Assembly (NCBI GenBank): GCA_023251855.1
Contig: JAHEYA010000156.1
Coordinates: 1-6,109 of the forward strand
DNA length: 6,109 bases
DNA from: Bacteroidota bacterium
Lineage (GTDB): Bacteria; Bacteroidota; Bacteroidia; 2-12-FULL-35-15
Direction: 5' to 3'
This document shows, piece by piece, positions 1-5,934 of the stretch; position 1 is the stretch's first letter, and each line of letters starts with the position of its first letter. The notes below the pieces were generated by a model. The model saw only the letters and a list, made by a program, of their open reading frames with translations, made no database searches and had not been told where the DNA came from. Position numbers and translations under genes: made by a program.

Positions 1-1
1 T

Positions 2-1396
2 CCGAAAGGGGCATTGTTGGTTGGCCCTCCGGGAACAGGAAAAACTTTGTTGGCAAAAGCTGTTGCAGGTGAAGCAAAAGTTCCATTTTTTTCTCTTTCA
101 GGTTCTGATTTTGTGGAAATGTTTGTTGGGGTTGGTGCATCGCGTGTAAGAGATTTGTTTCGCCAGGCAAAAGAAAAGGCTCCATGTATCATTTTTATTG
201 ATGAGATTGATGCAATAGGCAGGGCACGAGGAAGGAATCCGGCACAAGGGGCAAATGATGAGCGTGAAAACACATTGAATCAGCTTTTGACAGAGATGGA
301 TGGTTTTGGTACTAACAGCGGTGTAATCATTCTTGCAGCAACAAACAGGGCAGATATATTAGACAGAGCATTGATGCGTGCAGGTAGATTTGACCGTCAG
401 ATATATGTGGATATGCCTGATCTGAATGAGCGAAAAGAGATTTTCCAGGTTCATTTAAAGCCATTGAAAATAGATACTTCGGTTGATATTAATTTTTTAG
501 CTAAGCAAACCCCGGGTTTTTCAGGTGCTGATATAGCAAATATTTGTAATGAAGCTGCTTTAATAGCTGCTCGTTCAGATAAAAAGCAAATTGAAAAACA
601 AGATTTTTTAGATGCCGTTGACCGTATTATTGGAGGATTGGAAAAGAAAAATAAAATTATTTCTGTTCATGAAAAAAATGTGATCGCTTATCATGAAGCA
701 GGCCATGCAGCAACAAGCTGGTTGCTTGAACATGCATCACCACTTATTAAGGTAACTATCGTGCCTCGTGGACGTTCATTAGGTGCCGCATGGTATTTGC
801 CCGAAGAACGTCAAATAACAACTACAGAACAATTGATGGATGAAATGTGTGCAACACTTGGTGGACGCGCTGCTGAAGAGGTTATTTTCGGTAAAATTTC
901 AACCGGAGCATTAAGTGATCTTGAAAAAATCACTAAACAAGCATATGCAATGATTACAATTTATGGCTTAAACAGTAAGATTGGCAATATAAGTTATTAT
1001 GATTCTACAGGCGCCAACGAATATGGTTTTACGAAACCATACAGCGAAAAAACAGCACAAACCATTGATGAGGAAGTAAGTAAATTAATTGAAACATCAT
1101 ACGCCCGTGCTAAAGATATACTTACTAAAAACAAACATTTGTTAAAACAATTGGCGGAAAAACTACTTGAAAAAGAAGTTATTTTTAAGGAAGATTTGGA
1201 AAACATTTTTGGTAAACGCCCTTTTGATAAAGAAGAAGTTCTCCTGATAAAAGGGGGCGAAAAAACAGCACCATCTGATAAAGAAGCGAAACAGTCTGTT
1301 GCAGAAAAACCTGCATTAAATGGAGAAGAGAAAAAGAACGAAGAAAAACCTAAAACGGACAAAGGGCCGGAACAACCTGTAAACACATTGTTTTAA
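2..1396 (+). CDS. ftsH: ATP-dependent zinc metalloprotease FtsH, 5'-truncated by window edge
   Basis: Membrane-anchored AAA+ protease that unfolds and degrades membrane and some soluble proteins. The frame is open from base 2 and 464 residues are visible. About 180-220 N-terminal residues (two membrane helices and the periplasmic domain) lie outside the window, judged from the usual 640-690 aa length. Visible, numbered from the first codon at base 2: Walker A GPPGTGKT (8-15); pore-loop motif FVEMFVGVG (37-45); Walker B with D67/E68 (IIFIDEID); second region of homology starting ATNR (113-116), with arginine-finger candidates R129 and R132 in AGRFDR; peptidase M41 zinc site HEAGH (231-235), with H231, H235 and catalytic E232; and third zinc ligand D306 in LSDLEK. 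All key residues are intact. Residues about 414-464 form a Lys/Glu-rich, probably disordered tail ending VNTLF. The TTG at base 14 lies inside the domain and is not a start. The call is near certain. Confidence 0.97.
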   Translation, partial: PKGALLVGPPGTGKTLLAKAVAGEAKVPFFSLSGSDFVEMFVGVGASRVRDLFRQAKEKAPCIIFIDEIDAIGRARGRNPAQGANDERENTLNQLLTEMDGFGTNSGVIILAATNRADILDRALMRAGRFDRQIYVDMPDLNERKEIFQVHLKPLKIDTSVDINFLAKQTPGFSGADIANICNEAALIAARSDKKQIEKQDFLDAVDRIIGGLEKKNKIISVHEKNVIAYHEAGHAATSWLLEHASPLIKVTIVPRGRSLGAAWYLPEERQITTTEQLMDEMCATLGGRAAEEVIFGKISTGALSDLEKITKQAYAMITIYGLNSKIGNISYYDSTGANEYGFTKPYSEKTAQTIDEEVSKLIETSYARAKDILTKNKHLLKQLAEKLLEKEVIFKEDLENIFGKRPFDKEEVLLIKGGEKTAPSDKEAKQSVAEKPALNGEEKKNEEKPKTDKGPEQPVNTLF

Positions 1397-1420
1397 GAGT
1401 AATCGTTTTGATTCTTAAAA
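1391..1420 (+). terminator. AT-rich stem-loop across the ftsH stop codon, possible weak terminator
   Basis: TTTTAAGA (1391-1398) is the exact reverse complement of TCTTAAAA (1413-1420). An inner ATC/GAT pairing (1402-1404 with 1410-1412) leaves a GTTTT loop. The outer stem contains the ftsH TAA. It is followed by ATTTCTTGTT, which is T-rich but not a clean T-run, and the stem is weak in G/C. It could attenuate or end ftsH transcription, or simply be chance in AT-rich DNA. Confidence 0.3.
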
Positions 1421-1452
1421 ATTTCTTGTTCGATAAATAGATTACTAGAGAT

Positions 1453-1544
1453 ATGTAAAATGTAAAATGGCAGATGTAAGATGGTTAAAAGCCAATCTCA
1501 AAGCCCAAACCTACATTTTCCATTTCACATCTTACATTTAACAT
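1453..1544. repeat. Imperfect inverted repeat of ATGTAAA-like words between ftsH and the LUD gene
   Basis: The left arm 1453-1484 and right arm 1513-1544 are reverse complements at 24 of 32 aligned positions without gaps. Two further positions would be G-U pairs in RNA, and the loop is 28 nt. Each arm is built from short variants of one word (ATGTAAA, ATGTAAG, ATGGAAA, ATGTGAA), so each arm is also a degenerate direct repeat. Nested around it, AAAAGCCA (1487-1494) matches TGGCTTTT (1550-1557), offering an alternative fold. The element fills most of the 178-bp gap and ends 30 bp before the LUD start codon. It may be a dispersed intergenic repeat or a transcript structure; the function is unknown. 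Confidence 0.6.
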
Positions 1545-1574
1545 AACACTGGCTTTTGCTCAATTTATTTCAAC

Positions 1575-2237
1575 ATGCAAAGTAGCACGACATCAAAAGA
1601 AAAAGTATTAAAAAAAATCCGGAAAGCACTTATTCACAAATTACCACGTGAAATGGGGGATATGGATTCGGAATCGGAAATATTCACTTCTTCAGAAGAT
1701 CCTTTAGAAATACAGTTTGCGCAAAATTTTTCCGCACTTAATGGGAGATTTATTTTCTGTGAAAATGAAAATGAGTTTATTGAAAACCTTTCATTTATCG
1801 CTAAAGACAATGAATGGAAAAATATTTTTTGCCTGGAACCTGCCATCAAAGGGTTATTAAACAAAGGAAAAATAAAGTTTTCTGATAAAGAAGGTGATTT
1901 TTTAAAAACCGATATTGGTTTAACACTATGTGAGTGTTTGGTTGCGCGAACAGGAAGTATTGTAATTACATCCAAACAAACCTCTGGTAGACGCCTGCCT
2001 GTGTATGCAAATTTTCATATTGTTGTAGCCTATACTTCTCAATTGGTTTATACTATCAAAGATGCCTTGAAATTAATCCGTGAAAAATATAATAACCAAC
2101 TTCCATCCATGATCTCGACCATCACTGGTCCGAGCCTTACAGCGGATATAGAAAAAACATTGGTACAAGGAGCCCACGGTCCTAAAGAGATTTTTGTTTT
2201 TTTGATTGATGATTTACCTGTTGCTGAAAACAAATAA
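1575..2237 (+). CDS. LUD-domain protein, LutC/YkgG-like, stand-alone
   Basis: A soluble 220-aa protein of the LUD (LutC/YkgG) family, with no signal peptide or membrane helix. Residues 1-30 form a basic N-terminal helix (KEKVLKKIRKAL). The LUD core follows, with VARTGSIV (123-130), GRRLPVYANFHIVV (138-151) and the family's C-terminal block TGPSLTADIEKTL (184-196) then GAHGPKE (199-205). In LutABC systems such as that of Bacillus subtilis, LutC works with the iron-sulfur proteins LutA and LutB in lactate oxidation. Neither is encoded here, so a role in lactate use should not be assumed. Bacteroidota often carry a single LUD gene next to ftsH, whose role I do not know. Where many homologues have an Arg in GPSRTADIE, this one has Leu188. 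ATG 1575 is the natural start: the family N-terminus begins there and no ribosome binding site is visible. The gene lies 178 bp after ftsH and converges on the DUF4199 gene. Confidence 0.9.
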   Translation: MQSSTTSKEKVLKKIRKALIHKLPREMGDMDSESEIFTSSEDPLEIQFAQNFSALNGRFIFCENENEFIENLSFIAKDNEWKNIFCLEPAIKGLLNKGKIKFSDKEGDFLKTDIGLTLCECLVARTGSIVITSKQTSGRRLPVYANFHIVVAYTSQLVYTIKDALKLIREKYNNQLPSMISTITGPSLTADIEKTLVQGAHGPKEIFVFLIDDLPVAENK

Positions 2238-2242
2238 AAACG

Positions 2243-2264
2243 AAATGTCTGCCGACAGGCATTT
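2243..2264. terminator. Hairpin between convergent genes, likely terminator (best for the minus strand)
   Basis: AAATGTCTG (2243-2251) pairs with CAGGCATTT (2256-2264) across a CCGA tetraloop. This gives nine pairs, one of them G-U. It sits in the 46-bp gap between the stops of the LUD gene and the DUF4199 gene. On the minus strand the stem is followed by CGTTTTTATTTG, a good T-rich tail, so it suits intrinsic termination of the DUF4199 transcript. On the plus strand the tail is only ACAAAT, so it would be weaker for the LUD gene. Confidence 0.6.
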
Positions 2265-2283
2265 ACAAATCATCCATTTAGTT

Positions 2284-2799
2284 CTAATTTTCGGTTTCCA
2301 CCGTTTTGCTTTTGAGAATTGCCGCTGAAATAAGGGAGTATATAATACCACCGATTAAAGAAGAGATAAAGGTGATCCCAGTCACAACAAATGGATTACA
2401 CATTATTGTAAACATTGTTTTCATTGTTTTTTCCATGCTTGCTGAAAGCGAACCATCCATTTCCAACCTCATCTCCATTTGTGCTTTCATTTGTGCCTCC
2501 ATTGCTCTTCTGAAGGAGTCCTCGTTTAATTTTATGTAGAAGAAATAAATAATTGTAGTAAATACTGCATAGAAAAACGTAATTTTAAGTCCATATTTAA
2601 AAGCGTCTCCAAACTGTATAACATTATTTGAATAAATTATTTTATACCTTCTTATAATTAAGAAAGTTGTTAAAAAGTCTATAACGAGATGTCCCCAGCG
2701 GATGTATGCGGGAGCTTGGAGTGTTTCAGAGTTTCTAAATAACAAAACAATACTAAAAAGAAAAACTAAAATTAGTGATGGGAAAATAAATTTTTTCAT
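2284..2799 (-). CDS. DUF4199 family membrane protein
   Basis: A 171-aa predicted inner-membrane protein of unknown function with the DUF4199 pattern common in Bacteroidota. Predicted membrane segments are at about 4-21, 34-50, 69-89 and 137-161. The family-like features are the basic IIRRYK after the second helix (48-53), FGDAFKYGLK leading into the third (63-72), and a final small-residue-rich helix ending in ILKSK. Between helices 3 and 4 lies an amphipathic, charged loop (about 92-133) with nine methionines in residues 100-133; DUF4199 members often have Met/Glu-rich sequence here. The ATG at 2799 gives a sensible first helix preceded by MKK. The gene is divergent from the 7TM phosphatase, with 45 bp between start codons, and its 3' end meets the LUD gene at a hairpin. 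It may share regulation with the phosphatase, but no direct evidence of partnership is visible. The family call is from recalled pattern, fairly sure. Confidence 0.78.
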   Translation of the reverse strand: MKKFIFPSLILVFLFSIVLLFRNSETLQAPAYIRWGHLVIDFLTTFLIIRRYKIIYSNNVIQFGDAFKYGLKITFFYAVFTTIIYFFYIKLNEDSFRRAMEAQMKAQMEMRLEMDGSLSASMEKTMKTMFTIMCNPFVVTGITFISSLIGGIIYSLISAAILKSKTVETEN

Positions 2800-2844
2800 C
2801 GTTGTTATTTTTTTTTCGCTAATATAGAGAACTATTTTAAAAAA
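2800..2844. promoter_or_regulatory. Short divergent intergenic region, presumed back-to-back promoters
   Basis: Only 45 bp separate the two divergent ATG codons, so transcription signals for both genes must lie here or extend into the opposing coding sequence. The minus strand has TATATTAG (2826-2819), close to the Bacteroidota -7 consensus TAnnTTTG. The plus strand has TATTTTAA (2833-2840), less close and very near the start. No convincing -33 element is seen for either. Both starts have A-rich leaders and no Shine-Dalgarno motif. Placement of the promoters is inference. Confidence 0.35.
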
Positions 2845-5022
2845 ATGAACCTAAAATTTAAAGCAAATTTATTTTTGTTGTTTTTATTTTTTTGTATCAC
2901 AATACCTTTTTATGGTGTTGCTGACAATGTAAATGTTGGCTGGAAAGGGCAAGGGAAGCATCTTGTGCAAAAAAACAAAAGTGCTGATAGCCTCTACCAT
3001 ATACGTGTTTTTGATGTGTATGCTTGGGATGCAAAGCTATTTAATGACAAAAGAGAACTTGTCAATTATTTGAAATGCACCCCGGATACCATTGACCCGG
3101 GTGATGCGGACAAAATTATTCTTAAAACAAATTTTGAGGTTGACTCTAATTTGTTGCATAGAACTCTTGTATTCCGTTATAAAAATGAAGGTTCGTTCCG
3201 AATCAAAATTAATGGTAAAGAAATTATCAAATTTATAAAGCCATTAAAAACTAAACGGTTTGTTTTATTTGAAGAACAAGAAGAGGGGTACTCCTATTTC
3301 ACTTTTCAGGAAAGGGCCGCTACAATTGAAATAATTTTAATTAATTCGGAGCTGTCACAGTCTATTAATGGGAATTTCCAAATAGGTGAATTAAAATGGA
3401 AGGACCACAATACAAAATCGGAATATTCAAAAACCAAAGTTTCAATTTTCGTTTCGTGCTTTTATCTTGCAATAGGCATAGTGCTTTTAATTTTATTTCT
3501 GTTTTATAGAAAGAGTCTCGAAAATTATTATTTCGCAATATTCTGTATTCTGTTTTCTTTTACTCTTTTTACTGATTTAATTAATCTTTCTTCATTTGTT
3601 AATGCCCTATTTACTGCATCATCAGCATATTCACTTGGTTTTTTAGCCACTTATCTTTCAATTATATTAACAGGTAAAATCAGGTCAAAAAAACCTGTAA
3701 CTATTTTTTCTATTGTTCTTGTTGTGATATTTTTTATTCAATTTATTTTCGAATTTCACAAATTTTCTTCCGGAATTGAAGCCATCTCCATTCTTTATCT
3801 GTCGTATAATTTTTTCAATTGTATTTACTTGCTTTTTCAGGGAAGCAGCAAAAAGAAATGGGAGGTAAAATTTATTAAGTATGGGTTTTTCTCTGCACTA
3901 TTTTTTATATTCGGAATTTTTATCATTGTTATTATTGTAATGGCAATAATGATAGGCACTAAAACTAATTATAATGTTAATTCAAGCCCATTAATTCAGA
4001 ATTTTATATCTGGATTTTATGAATATTCCAGAATTTTAGGATTAATTCTAATTCCGCTAACTATTGCTACTATTATTGGTAAAAGAAATGGACTCAATCA
4101 AAACGAACTAACGGAGCAACTTTCAGAAATAAAAATTCTTTCGGAACAGAACATTGAAAAAGAAAAAGAAAAACAAATAATCTTGTCTGAACAAAACATT
4201 CTACTCGAAGAAAAAGTACAAATGCGTACAAAGGAACTTCAGCAAGAAAAAGAAATCGTTGAAATAAAGAACCGTGAAATACTTGATTCTATTGAATATG
4301 CATTACGAATTCAAACAGCAATTCTACCCCCGGCACGTATAGTTAAGCAGCATCTTATTGATTCATTCATACTTTATAAACCAAAAGATATTGTTGCAGG
4401 TGATTTTTATTGGATGGAAACAACTGATAATCTGGTATTGTTTGCTGCTTGCGATTGTACGGGTCATGGTGTTTCAGGAGCAATGGTTTCCTTGGTTTGC
4501 CATAATGCACTAAACAGAGCTGTTCGGGAATTTAGTCTTGTTCAACCCGCAGCTATTTTAAATAAAACAACAGAAATTGTAATTGAAAATTTTGCAAAAA
4601 GTGAAAATGAAATAAAAGATGGGATGGACATTTCTATATGCTCCTATAATCCAAAAACAAAAGTTGTAGAATGGGCAGGCGCTAATAATCCTTTGTGGTT
4701 ATTGAAGGATGGTGAGTTTGTAGAAACCAAAGCCGACAAGCAATCTGTAGGTATGGGCGAAAATAATCAGCCGTTTACAAACCATCAATTTATACTGAAG
4801 GAAGGTGATAGCATTTACATTTTCAGCGATGGTTTTGCCGATCAGTTTGGTGGAGAGGATGGAGAAATTAAACTAACCAAAAAACGTTTTAAAAATGTAC
4901 TTTTATCACTTCAAAATAGTTCTATGCATGAGCAAGGGGGGCTGCTAGAAAAATTTATAAATGATTATAAAGGTGATGGGGAACAAACGGATGACATATT
5001 AGTTATGGGTGTGAAAGTGTAA
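2845..5022 (+). CDS. 7TM receptor-like SpoIIE/PP2C-family serine phosphatase
   Basis: A 725-aa membrane phosphatase with a 7TMR-DISM-like layout. A signal peptide (1-26, cleavage likely after GVA) leads to a beta-rich periplasmic domain (about 27-195). Its pattern, with a hydrophobic strand and then INGKEI (142-147), suggests a galactose-binding-like or jelly-roll fold. Seven membrane helices follow at about 199-221, 228-248, 254-276, 284-303, 311-331, 346-370 and 391-411, then a coiled-coil linker (about 417-485). The C-terminal SpoIIE/RsbU-type PP2C domain runs from about 500 to 725. Acidic metal ligands are all present: D520 (AGDFYW), D537 (CDCTGHG), D662 (FSDGFAD) and D716/D717 (QTDDIL), so it should be active. 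RsbU-type enzymes dephosphorylate anti-anti-sigma proteins; no such partner or anti-sigma kinase is encoded nearby, so substrate and ligand are unknown. The ATG at 2845 is the only start that keeps the signal peptide. cdsA follows after 39 bp. Confidence 0.92.
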   Translation: MNLKFKANLFLLFLFFCITIPFYGVADNVNVGWKGQGKHLVQKNKSADSLYHIRVFDVYAWDAKLFNDKRELVNYLKCTPDTIDPGDADKIILKTNFEVDSNLLHRTLVFRYKNEGSFRIKINGKEIIKFIKPLKTKRFVLFEEQEEGYSYFTFQERAATIEIILINSELSQSINGNFQIGELKWKDHNTKSEYSKTKVSIFVSCFYLAIGIVLLILFLFYRKSLENYYFAIFCILFSFTLFTDLINLSSFVNALFTASSAYSLGFLATYLSIILTGKIRSKKPVTIFSIVLVVIFFIQFIFEFHKFSSGIEAISILYLSYNFFNCIYLLFQGSSKKKWEVKFIKYGFFSALFFIFGIFIIVIIVMAIMIGTKTNYNVNSSPLIQNFISGFYEYSRILGLILIPLTIATIIGKRNGLNQNELTEQLSEIKILSEQNIEKEKEKQIILSEQNILLEEKVQMRTKELQQEKEIVEIKNREILDSIEYALRIQTAILPPARIVKQHLIDSFILYKPKDIVAGDFYWMETTDNLVLFAACDCTGHGVSGAMVSLVCHNALNRAVREFSLVQPAAILNKTTEIVIENFAKSENEIKDGMDISICSYNPKTKVVEWAGANNPLWLLKDGEFVETKADKQSVGMGENNQPFTNHQFILKEGDSIYIFSDGFADQFGGEDGEIKLTKKRFKNVLLSLQNSSMHEQGGLLEKFINDYKGDGEQTDDILVMGVKV

Positions 5023-5061
5023 AAAAATAAAGTAATTATTAATCAAATTATAAAATTACCT

Positions 5062-5871
5062 GTGAACAATTTTACAAAACGTACACTCACCGCAACCGTA
5101 TTTGTGGCAGTCCTTTTGGGCTGTGCCTACTGGAATCAATTTTCATTTTCTATTTTATTTTTTGTAATCACAGTGTTGGGCGTTTGGGAGTTTTATACGC
5201 TATCTGAAAAAGCAGGGAACAAACCTCAAAAAATAGTTGGAACAATTGCAAGTGCTATTTTGTTTAAAAGTGCAGCATTGGTATGCATGGGGTTTTTCGA
5301 TCATCGATTTTTACTGATTAATATTCCTGTTATTTTCCTCATTTTTATTATTGAACTTTATTCAAAAGCAGAAAAACCATTTCAAAACATTGCATTTACG
5401 CTATTAGGAATAGTATATGTAGCACTTCCATTCACACTACTGAACTTTATTACCACAACAACACACACATATAGTTTTGAATTGCTTTTTGGTTTTTTCT
5501 TTATTCTTTGGACGAATGATTCGGCTGCGTATTTGTCGGGCTCCGCTTTAGGAAAACATAAATTATTTCCGAGGGTTTCTCCTGGCAAATCTTGGGAAGG
5601 TAGCGCGGGTGGTGCAATTGCAAGTTATTGTGTTGCGTATGTTATTTCAGGATGGTATACAAGTATCAATAGAATTGATTGGATGGTGATTGCTTCCATT
5701 TTAGTTGTGATAGGCACTTTAGGAGATTTGGTAGAATCACTTTTCAAGCGTAGCATAAATGTAAAAGATTCCGGCAATATCCTACCTGGTCATGGCGGTA
5801 TTCTAGATCGCTTCGATAGTTTGATATTGGCTTCCCCGTTTGTGTTTACTTATTTATATTTAGTAACGTGA
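5062..5871 (+). CDS. cdsA: Phosphatidate cytidylyltransferase (CDP-diacylglycerol synthase)
   Basis: Integral inner-membrane enzyme converting phosphatidic acid and CTP to CDP-diacylglycerol and pyrophosphate, the precursor of phosphatidylethanolamine and other phospholipids. At 269 aa it has normal family length, with several hydrophobic helices. The CDP-diglyceride synthetase signature is fully matched at residues 226-252: S226, K229-R230, K235-D236, G238, L241-P242, H244-G245-G246, D249-R250 and D252. Upstream conserved blocks are WTNDSAAY (150-157, with D153) and SPGKSWEGS (173-181). The start is GTG at 5062. No ATG lies in this frame back to the stop of the preceding phosphatase gene, and the N-terminus NNFTKRTLTATVF is the usual basic lead into the first helix. 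The gap to the phosphatase gene is 39 bp with no evident terminator, so co-transcription is plausible. A long stem-loop overlaps its stop. The usual neighbour psd is not seen before the window ends. Confidence 0.96.
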   Translation: MNNFTKRTLTATVFVAVLLGCAYWNQFSFSILFFVITVLGVWEFYTLSEKAGNKPQKIVGTIASAILFKSAALVCMGFFDHRFLLINIPVIFLIFIIELYSKAEKPFQNIAFTLLGIVYVALPFTLLNFITTTTHTYSFELLFGFFFILWTNDSAAYLSGSALGKHKLFPRVSPGKSWEGSAGGAIASYCVAYVISGWYTSINRIDWMVIASILVVIGTLGDLVESLFKRSINVKDSGNILPGHGGILDRFDSLILASPFVFTYLYLVT

Positions 5872-5934
5872 GTTTCGCTTAAGCAATTTAAATTTATTGG
5901 GCTTTAGTACAAACCTTAAACGAAACTCACCTTA
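5864..5934 (+). repeat. Long inverted repeat / stem-loop overlapping the cdsA stop
   Basis: GTGAGTTTCGCTTAAG (5868-5883) and CTTAAACGAAACTCAC (5915-5930) are reverse complements at 15 of 16 positions. Including flanking TAA/TTA (5864-5866 with 5932-5934) the pairing is 18 of 20. The 31-nt loop contains the palindrome AATTTAAATT (5885-5894). The left arm includes the cdsA TGA. No T-run follows (ATAGCATTTT), so it is not a classical intrinsic terminator. It could end or protect the cdsA transcript 3' end, or act as a DNA-level palindrome. Confidence 0.7.

Noticed and set aside
997..1386. 129-codon minus-strand frame opposite the ftsH 3' end
   Set aside because: It is Ser/Phe-rich and antisense to the conserved end and low-complexity tail of ftsH, with no recognisable domain; a shadow frame.
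14..1396. TTG at base 14 as the start of a 460-aa protein
   Set aside because: It lies inside the AAA+ domain, four codons after the window edge and just before Walker A. The frame is open upstream, so the gene is cut by the window.
1397..1574. CRISPR-like array or riboswitch in the ftsH-LUD gap
   Set aside because: The repeated words are about 7 nt, degenerate and without uniform spacers. No known riboswitch core motif is recognisable.
1634..1975. 113-codon minus-strand frame opposite the LUD gene
   Set aside because: Antisense to a well-supported conserved gene, with no family features.
2048..2233. 61-codon minus-strand frame opposite the LUD gene 3' end
   Set aside because: Antisense shadow over the conserved TADIE/GAHGPKE region.
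2306..2539. 77-codon plus-strand frame opposite the DUF4199 gene
   Set aside because: Its hydrophobic look comes from the complement of membrane-helix codons. The minus-strand gene has the family features and a better start.
5382..5588. 68-codon minus-strand frame opposite cdsA
   Set aside because: Antisense to a conserved part of cdsA, including D153 and the SPGKS block.
5864..5934. Terminal inverted repeats of a miniature mobile element
   Set aside because: The arms are only 31 nt apart and one is inside the cdsA coding end. No target-site duplication is seen, so a stem-loop is the simpler reading.
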